A stretch of DNA of 64,000 nt, taken from positions 346,138,823-346,202,822 of the forward strand of contig NC_058524.1 in the NCBI RefSeq assembly GCF_904849725.1. The letters are read 5' to 3'. The position numbers and the translations under genes are program-made. The first letter of the stretch is position 1. Every line of letters begins with the position of its first letter. The notes under the pieces are model-generated. The model was not told the origin of the DNA, did not search any database, and saw only the letters and a list, made by a program, of their open reading frames with translations. This DNA comes from Hordeum vulgare subsp. vulgare. Its lineage: Eukaryota > Streptophyta > Magnoliopsida > Poales > Poaceae. Below are positions 1-10,878 of this stretch, piece after piece.

Positions 1-689
1 AGAAAAAATTCAAGCCAAATCCAGTTCCTGACTTGGTGGACAGCTCTATATTCATTCCGCACTACTGAGTCAGATGAAGAACCAGAAAACAACGCACCTG
101 GTCCAAGGAAGAAGCCTGTCTCGAAGAATCCTCATGACTCTTCATCAGCTAAAAAGTGAATTTCTTCAAAGGGCGTTAATCCTCAGTTTTGTCCCTTTTC
201 ATCACTTGATGACAAAGGGGGAGAAATCTGAGAGTTAGTCTTCAAGCGGGATCTATTTTGGGGCTTATTAACATTATTAAGTTACAAAATCGTGGTTCTT
301 CTGAAGTGTTTTGATGTAATGAGTTGTAACTTAAGACTGATGGTGCTCTGACTCTTTTGAACGTTTTTCTTCGCATGCTTATTCCTCAAAGTCTATTAAT
401 GCAGGCATGCTAAAATTCATCAGACACCATTTTTCATCATGCATTTTCAAATTCCTCATATTATATGTCAAATTTATGCATAATTTACAAGATACAGGGG
501 GAGATCTCCATGATATAAATCATCAATGTGCATCTACCGTGCAAAGCAAATTCCTCAAAATATGCACATATTCAGGGGGAGTCTGTCAGTATCTTGATTT
601 CAAATTCCAAACTCAGTACTTACTCTTCATATTTTTATCCCTGTTGAAAACTTAAGCTAATTTTCATCAACCACCAAAAAGGGGCAGAT
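1..689 (+). mobile_element. Sirevirus-type Copia element, 3' internal tail
   Basis: This is the last part of the internal region of an LTR element whose body lies left of the window. Frame 1 reads an acidic/basic tail (SDEEPENNAPGPRKKP...) and stops near 157. The rest is noncoding and studded with purine-rich runs: AAAGGGGGAGA near 214, AGGGGGAGAT near 495, CAGGGGGAG near 574, and AAAAAGGGGCAGATT at 676-690, directly before the LTR. Repeated polypurine tracts of this kind before the 3' LTR are a known mark of the Sirevirus (Maximus) lineage of Copia elements. No catalytic domain is inside the window, so the lineage call rests on these motifs and on the LTR that follows. A short open frame at 407-655 looks like chance. 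Confidence 0.6.
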
Positions 690-2080
690 TGTAAGTACAT
701 CTAGTGCCCTTAGTGATTTTGGTGGTTTGAAGACTTATAGGTTAAGGAACTAATGTGTTTGTAAGTGTACACATGCTCTATAAGTTGCTGAGGAGTTTAA
801 GTTATACGATGAATATCTACTCCTAAAAATGAATGTCTTCGGCTGAAGTAATTGGTCTTAATTTGAAGACTTTGGTCGCGATGAAATTGATATTCCTCAG
901 GAAGATATTGAAGATGAGGAATTCAGTGTGTCCTGAAGAAAATCAGTTTGAAGACTTTGAAGCGTGAAGATTTACTCTTTCTATATCTTTTTCTTTACTC
1001 TTGAGTACTAGGGACACCGTACTGTTAAAGGGGGTCGAAGTAATACTATGGAACGAATTTCCTCATGATGCTCAACCCAAGCCTAAACCTACCAAAGCCT
1101 CAAGTGAGGCATATGAGAAACATGAGGACTTTCACAGTTGATAGTCCCGACCGTTGTCACGACACACGCCACCTCACTGATCTTATCCACCCAAGGGTCA
1201 CATAATTTAAGGGCATTAATGTCAAATCATGTCGGGATGCTCCCAGGCTATAAATATCCGGCCCCCACAACCACTAGCTGGTTGGCTGCTCCGAGAGAAA
1301 CTGACACTTGTCATTTATAGCAACCCAAATTCCTCAGAGTCTTCGAGAGTAAATCATCAAGTGAGGAAATACCCCCAAACACCAAACCACAAACCAAAAA
1401 CCAAGTAATTGAGCATCACTAAAGAATTTGTTCCTGTGTGGAACTGAAGCCTTTTACCTTTGAGGACTTTGCATCTCCAGATGGTTAGGCATCATGGTCT
1501 AAGGCATCGAACAGTCAATTGTGGATCGGTGGGTGACCGAGTTTGTGAGGGTTTGGAAGTCTACCCAGAAGACTTACCACGAGTGTTGGGCGAGGACTGT
1601 GTGTCCTTAGCTCAAGGAGAATACGGTAGGGACCGTGTGTCGTTTGGTTTCAATGCCATGCCGCTCCAAACCATATGTACGATTGTCACAACAGTTGGAA
1701 CTCGGTCATCAACAAGTGTCTTCATCGTGAAACAGGTTCTATTTCTTCAACTCTTTCATTTCCTTAGAATTGTATAGTGAAGACTTTCATCTGTGTTGTT
1801 TGAAGAATTTGTATGGACACTTTCTCTGAATTTCCTCAACCTCAAATTCTTCACTTGAGTTAATCTTCATCTGCGTTCTTTATACCTGCGTACTGAGCAA
1901 ACCAATTCTCATAATATTCACCCAGTAATCTGCTGTAGTAGTCTTTGCACTTGTGATGCTGTGCTATTTCCGTTGTACGTGATTCATCGGTGAGGAATTT
2001 CTTCAAAAGGAATTTCCTAAGTGATGAAATTCGAAAAATCGCCTATTCACCCCACCTATAGTCGATATAATGCACTTTCA
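690..2080 (+). repeat. 3' LTR of the Sirevirus-type Copia element
   Basis: The LTR starts TGTAAGTACATCTAGTGCCC right after the polypurine tract and ends ...TCGATATAATGCACTTTCA, so it has the expected TG...CA ends and is about 1.39 kb long. The sequence after it matches gypsy protease Y2 and contains no primer binding site, so this is the downstream LTR of an insertion into Y1. The left partner LTR and the target duplication are outside the window. Small open frames inside it (1138-1320, 1460-1777) have no recognisable content. Confidence 0.7.
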
Positions 2081-3064
2081 AGGCCCACCAACCTGTGTAA
2101 CCTTGGTGAATTGCTATTCTAAGATTAACTTAGTGAGCCAAGCTATGATTGATGCTTTGAATCTACCATTGATTGAACATTCAGAACCATACGAGATTTA
2201 CGTCAAGAACAAGTTTGTCAAGATCATGCATCGTATGGAGGTATGGTTTTTTCTATTTGAACATGGTAATCTCATCATGTGTGATGTGCTTTCCATGCAC
2301 ATGCATACATGTTCAATACTTCTAGGAAAACCATGTCCAGATAAAACTCAATTGATGGATCATTCGGTTGGCCAATTTTCTTTTGGTCATGGAGCACAAT
2401 GGATACCACTTGATTCATACACATCAGAGAACTATATGGCTGATCGCAAGAAGTAGGATATTTCTCAAGCATTATTAGAAGTAAAGAAGAAGAAGGTTGA
2501 GGCTATTAAATTTTTTCCAGGCATTGTTCAAAGTGCTAATAAATATATTATTGAAGAGATTGATTCGAAATCAATGAAAGTTTCATTGCAAGGAGGATAG
2601 TATGATATGGTCCCAACTAATGTTAGTGTTGTTGATGATTGCGAAATGATAACATATGTTAGTTGGTTAAAGTAAATATTTTTTATTACAAGAAAACAAG
2701 ATGTTGCTTCATTCGATCATTATGCCAATGAGAAGGAAACTAATTTGGTGGACGTGCATGTATTGACGGGGGATAATTGCATGCAAGGTAAAATACCAAC
2801 TAAAGACAGAAGATATGCATACAATATTGGCCAGCTCCGGTTTGGCAGGGAAAACCAACGTGCACTAATTACTTGGAAGAAAAGGCAACCTATGCTAACG
2901 TGAGGAATCATGCGAGATCTAATTTATTTGCATTAGTCAACAAGATAAAAAGAAGAGATGTCTTTCCTTCTGCCGAACTACCACGCAAGTTAAGGTCTAT
3001 CAATTGCATGAGATGTACATGCAGAATTAGAGACATGCTAAGATTGAGAGGGTGTGGTGGGGTC
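2081..3064 (+). pseudogene. Gypsy protease-region fragment, copy Y1 (left part)
   Basis: Translation of 2081-2455 gives a retropepsin-like region of Ty3/gypsy type: LVNCYSKINLVSQAMIDALN, then the loop CDVLSMHMHTCSILLGKP, which corresponds to the CDV.PM....LLG.PW block of plant gypsy proteases. A TAG at 2455 ends the open frame, but similarity to Y2 (5380-6060) continues through further stops to about 2790. The catalytic DSG motif would lie upstream and is cut off by the Copia insertion at 2080. At 2880-3060 a basic stretch (KIKRRDVFPSAELPRKLRS) is readable. The fragment is interrupted at 3064 by a solo LTR and resumes at 4697. The element family was not identified; a chromovirus-like protease is my best guess. 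Confidence 0.55.
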
Positions 3065-4696
3065 TGATGTCTACTACACAACTTCTTCTTGTAGATACGT
3101 GTTGGGCCTCCAAGCGCAGAGTTTTGTAGGACAGTAGCAACTTTCCCTCAAGTGGATGAACTAAGGTTTATCAATCTGTGGGAGGCGTAGGATGAAGGTA
3201 GTCTCTCTCAAGCAACCATGTAATTAAATACAAAAAATCTATTGTCTCCCAAACACAGCCAATACAATGGCAAATTGTATCGAAGCACTAGTTCGGCGAA
3301 GACATGACGATAAAAGTTTTGTATGGATAGTAGATATGAGTTTTTGTAGTGCGAACTATAAAAAATAGCAAGGTAGTAAATAATAAAACGGAGAACAAAC
3401 GATATTGCAATGATAGAAAATGAGGCCTATGATACATACTTTCACTAGTGCAATCTCTCAACAATACTAACATAGTTGGATCATATGATTACCCTTCAAA
3501 GTGCAAAAAAGAGTCACTCCCAAATTCCTATTAGCAGAGAACATAAGATAGAAATTGTTTGTAGGGTACGAAACCACCTCAAAGTTATTCTTTCTGATCG
3601 ATCTATTGGGATATTCCAATAAGTGTCACAAACAGCCCTAGAGCTCGTACTAAAATAGCACCATATGACACACATCAACTAACTCTAATGTCACCTAGAT
3701 ACTGCAATGTCACCACAAATTTCCGTGAGTTGATCCTATGACATGCATCAAACAACTTCACAATCATAATATTCAATCCACACAAAGAACCAAAAGGAGA
3801 CCCCAAAGTTTCTATCAAAGAAAAGATAATGAAAACGTGCATCAACCCCTATGCATAGATTACCCCAATGTCACCTCGGGAATCCGCTAGTTGAGTGCCA
3901 AAACATACATCAAGTGGATCAATATGATACCCCATTGTCACATCGAGTATTTAATCCGACAAGACAAAACTTCAACGAGGAAAGATTCAATTCATCACAA
4001 CAAATGTAGAGAGGGAGAGATATGATACACATCAAGTGGATCAATATGATACCCCATTGCAACATCATATGATCCATCTATATTAACAAAGCCCAAGAAA
4101 CATCAAGATCGTGACATCTCAAGATCACAAGAGAGAGAGAGATTAAACACATAGCTACTAGTACATACCCCTAGCCTCGAGGGTGGACTACTCCCTCCTT
4201 CTCATGGTGGTCGCCAGGATGATGAAGATGGCCTCCGGTGATGATTCCCCCCTCCGACAGGGTGTCAAAACAGGGTCCAGATTGGTTTTCGGAGGATACA
4301 GAGGCATGCGGCGGAGGAGTCCAAGTTCTAGGTTATCCATCGGAGGTTTCTTTATATATGTGAATTTTTGGCGTTGGTTTCACACGAAGGGGAGCCTTAG
4401 GGGGCCCACACAAAATCAGCCCACGCCAGGGGGGCCCGGTGCGGTGTGGGGACCCTGAGCATCTTATGGTCCTTCCTCGAAGCCTCCTGGGGCTCTTTCC
4501 TTATATAAAAATTGTCAAACGGTTTTGTTGCATTTGGAGAGCTTTTATTTCTGCACAAAAAACAACACCACGGTAGCTATGCTGAAAACAGCATCAGTCC
4601 GGGTTAGTTCTAATCAAATCATGCCAAAACCATATAGAATTGTGATAAACATGGCATGAATACTTCATAAATTATAGGTACATTGGAGAAGTATCA
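3065..4696 (-). repeat. Solo LTR of a TGATACGTCTCC-type gypsy element
   Basis: On the + strand the segment begins TGATGTCTACTACACAACTT and ends CATTGGAGAAGTATCA; read on the - strand it begins TGATACTTCTCCAATG, the familiar start of a very abundant Triticeae gypsy LTR group (Sabrina/WHAM-like from memory). It is 1.63 kb with no internal region on either side. The flanks are GGGTC (3060-3064) and GGGTT (4697-4701), a 5-bp target duplication with one mismatch. The flanking sequence reads as one continuous unit when the segment is removed. It was therefore probably a full element reduced by LTR-LTR recombination. The small open frames at 3288-3473 and 4183-4458 are not genes. Confidence 0.75.
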
Positions 4697-5259
4697 GGGT
4701 TTACCTTCCCTAGGAGAAGACCCACGAAGCAAAATTAGAGGTCGGGATTGTTATGCGTTACACGACGATCAAGGTTGCGAGATACTCTATTTGTTAAATT
4801 CTTGATTAGTTCAAATAGGAGATAGATTCCATTTCAATCTAGAGTAATTAGGTTGGTTTTGTTATTTGTGTGTTGCTTATAAAAGGGGCCGACAACGACC
4901 AATGTACATAGGTTCTTTTTATGAAATAGTCACAATGTGTTTTTCACGGTAAACTCCCGGATCAAGTTTTGGAGGGACCTTTAGAAAATCTCCTATTGCA
5001 TTTTTTTTGTAGCAATTGTTTTGCGCATGAGAACCGCCATCGAGATTGGTTTTCTCGTGTTGAGGCGCAAGGTTGAAACACTCTATTTCCTATACAGCGT
5101 GTGCATGGGCGAGAGGTTGCTACTTCTGCAGATGGAGTGTCATGAAAGATCGAGCCACAATGATAGATCAGATCTCATATCAAGGTTACGTTTACAATAG
5201 GCAGTATTAATAGAAAAGGTTGTTCAAAAAATATATTTCTTTGAGTTACTATTTAAGTT
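4697..5259 (+). mobile_element. Y1 right part and unassigned retroelement sequence
   Basis: From 4697 the interrupted Y1 element continues (TTTACCTTCCCTAGGAGAAG...). There is a TATA-like CTTATAAAAGG near 4879 followed by a T-rich tract and GGAGGGACC near 4971, so this could be the LTR end of the Y element, but I could not pair it with a second LTR. 5100-5259 shows no coding signal. There is no gene here. Confidence 0.35.
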
Positions 5260-6078
5260 TTTATCATGATAAGATATTATAGCTCGCAAATGATGATGGC
5301 GGTGGAGAAGGATCCATTGTGTACCTTACGGTGGTACCAATGCATTATGTGTGTGCTTGTAGGGTCGACAAGTTGTGCAACCTTGATGAATTGGTATTAT
5401 TGGATGAACTTAGTGAGCCAGACAATGGTTGATGCTTTGAACCCGCTGTTGATTTAATATTCAGAACCATACGAGATTTGGTTGAAGGACAAGTTTGCGA
5501 AGATCATGGATCCTATCGATGTTCGGTTTATTCTATGTGGACATGGTGATCTCGTCATGTGTGATGTGCAACCTATGCACATGCATACATGTTCAATACT
5601 CCTAGGAAAACCATGGACAGATAAAAGACAATTGACATATCATTCGGCTGGCTAATTTTGTTTTGTTCATGGAGGAAAGTGGATACCATTTGATTCATAC
5701 ACATCAGAGAACTATATGGCTGATTGCAAGAAGAGGGATATTGCTCAAGCTTTATTAGAAGTAAAGAAGAAGAAGGTTGAGACTATTGAAATTTTTCCAG
5801 GCATTGTTCAAAGTGCAAATAAAAATACTGTTGAAGAGATTGATTCGAAACCGATGACGGTTTCTTTTCAAGGAGGAGAGGATGGTATAGTCACGACTAA
5901 TGTTAGTGTTGTTGATGATCACAAAATAATAGCAGATGGTATTGGGTTAAAGGAAATATTTTCTGTTACAAGAAAACGAAGACGTTGCGTCATTCAATCA
6001 TTATGCTAATGATAAGGAAAATAATTCCCTGGACGTGCATTTATTGAAGGGGAATTCTTTCATTCAAGGTGAATTACG
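5260..6078 (+). pseudogene. Gypsy protease-region fragment, copy Y2
   Basis: This is a second copy of the Y1 protease region, clearly homologous but diverged. 5350-5710 encodes the same LMNWYYWMNLVSQTMVDALN and CDVQPMHMHTCSILLGKPW blocks with stops at 5457 and near 5653. 5716-6009 is open and reads a lysine-rich linker (ALLEVKKKKVETIEIFPGIV) that also exists, with stops, in Y1 at 2455-2670. The copy ends abruptly at about 6078, where LTR sequence of element X1 begins in mid-LTR. The catalytic aspartate motif is not visible. It is not functional. Confidence 0.55.
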
Positions 6079-7175
6079 AACTTCGGTGGAGGGAAACTTG
6101 GGCACGAGCACTTTTGCACTCCAGTGGAGCCATTCCGTCGGAGGAACTTCCCTCCCGAAGGGGGAAAGCGAGGCTATTGTCATCATGAACAACCCTCTCA
6201 TCTTGGGGAGGCCAATCTTGATTAACATCTTCATTAGGACCATCTACTCTCAATACCCTAGTTCATATCTTGTGCTCAATCTTGTACTGGAACCTCAGAT
6301 TGGTACCTCGGGTGTGACTAGTAGTGTTGATTACTTCTTGTAGTTGATTCTTTATGGTTTATTTGGTGGAAGATCATATGTTTAGATCCAATATGCTATT
6401 TAATACCTCTCTGATCATGAGCATGTTTATCACTTGTGAGTAGTTACTTTTTTCCTTGAGGCAACGGGAGAACTCAAGTTGCAAGTAGTCATGTGAAGTT
6501 GATATTTGTTCGATAATTTTATGATATCAATGTTGTGATCCCCTTAGTGGTGTTATGTGAACGTCAACTTACATAACACTTCACCATATTTGTGCCTAAG
6601 GGAATGCATTGTGGAGTAGTAATTAGATGGTCGGTTGCGAGAGTGACAGAAACTTAAACACGAGTTTATGCACTATTCCGTAAGGGGCTGATTTGGCTCC
6701 CTATGTTTAATACTATGGTTAGAATTTATTCTTAATTACTTTCTCGTAGTTGCGGATGCTTGTGGGAGGGTTAATCGTAAGTGGGAGGATTGTTCAAGTA
6801 AGAACAGAACCCAAGCACTGGTCCACCCACATATCAAATTATCAAAGTACCGAACGCGAATTAACCCGACATGACGAAAGTGACTAGATGGAATTCTCGT
6901 GTGCCCTCAAGAATGCTTTGCCTATTATAAGAAACTGTTTCACCGTGTACTTTGCCACAAAAGGATTGGGCTACCTTGTTGCACCTATTGTTACTACTGC
7001 TACTCGTTACTTGTTTCAATCATCTTGCTATCAAAAAACTTGTTACCTCTATTTTAGTGCTTGCAGAAATTACCTTGCTAAGAACCGCCTGTCATTTTCT
7101 TTTGCTCCTCATTGGGTTCGACACTCTTACTTATCGAAAGGACTAATATTGATCCCGTATACTTGTGGGTTATGA
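6079..7175 (+). repeat. X1 5' LTR, 5'-truncated
   Basis: This aligns with the last 1.1 kb of the X2 and X3 LTRs: the GGAACTTGGGCA block, CATCATGAACAACCCTCTCA, the TTGGTGGAAG block, the GGTCCACCCACATATCAAA block and GGGTTCGACACTCTTACTTA. It ends CTTGTGGGTTATGA, where intact copies end CTTGTGGGTCATCA, so the terminal CA has mutated. The first ~420 bp, including the TGATACGTCC start, are missing at the junction with Y2. The open frames at 6035-6343 and 6888-7175 are shadows of the LTR. Confidence 0.75.
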
Positions 7176-7185
7176 AGACTCTTTT

Positions 7186-7204
7186 TGAGCGTCGTTTCCG
7201 GGGA
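7186..7204 (+). other. X1 primer binding site, degraded
   Basis: This sits about 10 bp after the LTR end, at the same place as the better preserved site of X3 (61026-61043). The consensus TGGCGCCGTTGCCGGGGA is complementary to the 3' end of plant tRNA-Asp; here only the ...CCGGGGA half is well kept. Confidence 0.5.
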
Positions 7205-7278
7205 GTGAAGCCTTTGGTAAGCGGTATTTGGTAAGGGAAAATTTATATTACGTGCCAAATTTAATATTACTTGTCACA

Positions 7279-8437
7279 ATGGAAAGTAATCCTTTGAGGG
7301 GTTTGTTCGGGGTATTTGCACCTCGATCGGAAATACCAAGAGTTTTCCATCAAACTTATGAACCTACTGAACATGTTTATTACGAAATTCCTTCGGGTAT
7401 GATAGAGAAACTTCTAGGTAATCCTTATGCAGGAGATGGAACAAAACATCATGATATGCACCTAATCTATGTGGATGTAGTTTGTTGATTATTTAAGCTT
7501 GCAGGTTTATCCAGAGATGAAGTCAAGAAGAACATTTTAGCTTTATCTTTTGTGTGAAGGGTACATTGACATGGTATAGGCTATGTGATGATACGGGATC
7601 TTCAAACTAGAATCAATTTTAATTGGAGTTTCACCAGAATTTCTATCCTATGCATCTTGTTCATCGTGATCGGAATTTTATCTATAATTTTTGGCCTCGT
7701 GAAGGAGACAGTATCGCTCTATCTTGGGGGAGGGTGAAGTCAATTTTATATTCATGCCCCAATCATGAGAGCTCCCGAGGGAAATTATTATTCATAATTT
7801 TTATGCTCGGCTTTCTTGTAATGATCAAACCATGCTCGACACTTCTTGTTCAGGTTCTTTTATGAAGAAGACTATTGAATTCAAGTGGAATCTTATGGCA
7901 ATAATTAAATGCAACTTTTAAGATTGGGAACTCGACGAAGGTCAAGAGTCAAGCATAAAACTTAAGTTTGATTGTGCTAAATCTCTTATGAATACCGATG
8001 CTTTCAATGATTTTAGCACTAAATATGGACTTGACTCTGAGATAGTAGCCTCATTTCATGAAACCTTTGCTGCTCATGTTGATCTCCCTAAAGAGAAATG
8101 GCTTAAATATCATCCACCTATTAAAGAAAAAGTTGAAGAACCAATTAAAGTTGAGGATGAAACTATCATTTACAATGTTGACCCAGTTGTGCTTACTACT
8201 TATATTGAGAAGTCACCTTTCCCTATTAGGATAAAGGAACATGGTAAAGCTTCAACAATGTATAACAAAAGTTATGTTAGAACAACCAAAACCTCTGACA
8301 AAATCAACGTAGAACCTAGTATTTCTATGGTTAAGGATCTCTGGGTCGATAATATTGATGGGCATGTTATTTATTTCTGTGATGAAGGTACTAGAATTGC
8401 CAAACCTGGTATTAATGATAAGAATAGACCCGTTGTT
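7279..8437 (+). pseudogene. X1 gag, broken
   Basis: The ATG at 7279 opens with ESNPLRGLFGVFAPRSE, matching X3 gag (METNPLRGLFGVSSPRTE). The first stop is TGA at 7486 and another lies near 7556. A frameshift follows; the gag block FHQNFYPMHLVHRDRNFIYN resumes in the frame opening at 7623, and the frame starting at 7988 then stays open through the gag C-terminus (STKYGLDSEIVASFHETFAA) and into protease. Gag forms the particle that packages element RNA; this copy cannot make a full protein. Confidence 0.7.
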
Positions 8438-9199
8438 GGCATGCGTGTCGTCTCAGTCAAAATAGGAGATCATTTTTATGATGGTTTATGTCATATGGGT
8501 GCTAGTGGTAGTGCTATTCCTTTTACCATATATCAAGAAATTATGCATGATATAGCACTCGCTGAAATAGAAGACATAGATGTTACTATTAAACTTGCTA
8601 ATAGAGACACCATCAGAGCACTTGGGATTGCTAGAGATGTTGAAGTCTTGTGTGGAAAAGTAAAATACCCTACTGATTTTCTAGTCCTTGGCTAACCACA
8701 AGATGATTTTTGTCCCATAATATTTGGTAGACCATTCTTGAACACTGCCATTGCTCAAATATATTGCAAAAGGGAAACTGTCAGTGCTAATTTTAGTGGT
8801 ATTTCTCATGAGTTTCATTTCTCCAAGTTGAGTAAGCAACCCCATGATAAAGAATTGCCTAGTAAAGATGAAGTAATTGGTCTCGCTTCTATTTCCATTC
8901 CTCCTATTTATCCATTAGAAAAATATTTGCTAGACAATGAAAATGATATGCACATGCGTGAAAGAAATGAACTAGATAATATGTTGTTCGAGCAAAAACC
9001 TATCCTTAAATACAATTTGCATGTTGAAACTCTAGGTGGTCCTCCTCCACCCAAGGGTGATCATGTGTTTAAATTAAATAAATTACTTGAAACTTCAAAA
9101 TATGCTTATCTTGATGATAAGAAGATATATCCTATTATTACCAGTGCTAACCTTACAAAGCATGAAGAAGAAAGATTGCCAAAAACTTTAAGGAAGTAG
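8438..9199 (+). pseudogene. X1 protease and start of RT region, catalytic Asp lost
   Basis: In frame with the end of gag, VVGMRVVSVKIGDHFYDGLC leads into the retropepsin active site. Intact copies read C-D-(I/V)-G-A-S; here it reads C-H-M-G-A-S, so the catalytic aspartate codon is CAT (8492-8494). One TAA follows (8693-8695). Similarity continues in the same frame (FCPIIFGRPFLNT, then LETSKYAYLDDKKIYP) to the Tat1 insertion at 9199, which falls in the LRKK..AAI block just before the RT core. Confidence 0.75.
9195..9199. repeat. Target site duplication of Tat1, left
   Basis: AGTAG here is repeated exactly at 22592-22596, directly after the other LTR. Removing Tat1 plus one copy restores the X1 reading AAG TAG TGT GCT GCT, matching AAG CAC CGA GCT GCT in X2. 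Confidence 0.9.
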
Positions 9200-9688
9200 T
9201 GTCGTGGTTTTGTCATGGCAGATGTCCTCGTGAAAGGACTTAGTATTGGAGCCATCGCACTTTGGTGGCGACTCAAAGGGGTGAACGGGAGTGAGACGGC
9301 GATTTACCCAGGTTCGGCCCCTCGTGAGGAGGTAAAGGCTTACGTCCTGCTTTGAGTTGCATTGATGGAGTTTCGATTACAAGGAGGGCGTAACTCGCCA
9401 GACCTAGCACTCGATGATTTCTAACCTGCCCTCCTCTTCCCTGGGACTCGCCTTTATATACAGGTCGAGTCCCTAGGGTTCACAAGGGTACTTTCCTTTC
9501 TACAAACCGTGACTCTTACGATCTCTAAGTCGCCATCTTTCCAAAGCTTGGAAACCTTCCGGAAGTTGTAAACCGCCATACAACCTTCAGTCTTGCTAGG
9601 CCAAGGCCCGAACCATGCTTAGATGAATCGCCTGATTTGGTGACTAGGCCCAACTAGGGCGGGTTATCAATACATAATATCCCCAACA
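9200..9688 (-). repeat. Tat1 3' LTR
   Basis: 489 bp, on the + strand TGTCGTGGTTTTGTCATGGC ... TATCCCCAACA. On the - strand it keeps a good TATA box, TATATAAAGG. The adjacent - strand sequence AATCTGGGGCCTAA (from 9689) is a short purine-rich tract in the place of the polypurine primer. Confidence 0.9.
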
Positions 9689-10333
9689 TTAGGCCCCAGA
9701 TTGACTTGAATTTTCTTCACGCCAATATTCTTGCTCAATTAAGAGCGATTCATTTTTCATCCTCTTCCATACGCCATGAACTAAACCCGCCATCTGTTGC
9801 GGAAAGACTTAAATCTCCAAACCATTTCTCGTTGGTATCTTCTTATCCCTTGAATTCCGGAAAAGATAATGACGTAATCCCAACGGATCCTTTGGTTTCG
9901 TTATCCCAAAATTTTCGGAGCGCCATCATGGCGAATCTTTATCCTTTGGCGGTTCCCGCTCGTGGCGCCTCGATTCCAGCGCCTGCCATGTTAAATAGGT
10001 GAGGGGACAGGACTGGGCGCATTCCACCCACCAGTCTTGTCGCCTTTTCTCCCCATTACCGCAGCGAAAACCCTCATTGTCTTCCGAGAGCTCCGCCACC
10101 AACCGTGGTTCTCGCCGTCGTCCGAAAACTTTTGGTGCCGCCCGAGGACCTTGTTGCCGCCAAGCACTTCACCGCGGCCGAGAAGTTCGCCGTCATCGAC
10201 CGTCTCGTCGTCGTCGACCACCTCGTCACCGCCGAACACTTTGTCGTCGCCGAATACTTCGTCGCCGCCCGAGGTTTTCGCGCCCATCCTGAAGGCTTCA
10301 TCGCCGTCGACCATCTCCAGCCGAATCCACCAG
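9689..10333 (+). promoter_or_regulatory. Putative promoter and 5' UTR exon of the Tat1 antisense gene
   Basis: A TATA-like TTAAATAG lies at 9991-9998. It is followed by a C-rich, repeat-like segment with many GTCGTC/GCCGCC triplets (10090-10320) that is open in several frames but shows no protein family. A canonical donor CCAG|GTTAGGT occurs at 10333/10334. I read 10010-10333 as a leader exon. This is inference from position and splice signals only; 9689-9990 shows nothing else. Confidence 0.35.
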
Positions 10334-10878
10334 GTTAGGTTTCCATTTATTCAAGAGCAGATCCCCATTCTCTTTCAAAGTTCATCACTGCCATGTTCTT
10401 GGCGCTTTACCGAATAGTTGTTACTTGTTCCTGATTAGTTGATGGTGATGACGACGAGAAAACCAATGTCTCTAATACCTTTATTTGTCCGCTCTCGATT
10501 TGCACACTTAGAGTAGTACTTCACCAAATAAACAACATTATCCCATCTTAGTCGTAGGTTGCCGTATCCGGTCATTTTCCGCATTTATTTTCATATGTCC
10601 AGTAGATCCATAATCTACCGCTTGTTATGTGAAAACTGTTTGTAGTCTTCATACTTCGCCATTTTTGGATAAATGCCTCTGACGCCTTGAAATATCGCTC
10701 CTTTAAGTAGTCAAAGCTTCGTAAGTCGCCATAGAAACCTGACTCGGGCCTTCATTGGCGGATCAAAAAATTTCCGCAGCCCGCGGACAAATTACTTGGC
10801 GAGTCAAATGAAATCGTTTCACCTCTTACAGTAGATGTTTTGGCATGTCAATTCACCCTTACTTTATCCCTTTGTAGC
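10334..10878 (+). other. Putative leader intron of the antisense gene
   Basis: AT-rich and noncoding. It ends in TTTGTAG at 10871-10877, one base before the ATG at 10879. An ATG-less open stretch (10840-10878) continues upstream of that ATG in frame but crosses the acceptor, so I prefer the later start. Confidence 0.35.

Noticed and set aside
1138..1777. Two open frames in the Copia LTR
   Set aside because: Inside a noncoding LTR, no family, no homologous counterpart.
10037..10417. 126-residue Ser/Pro-rich frame before the antisense gene
   Set aside because: Composition-driven by GTCGTC/GCCGCC triplets, open in four frames; better read as a leader exon crossing a donor site.
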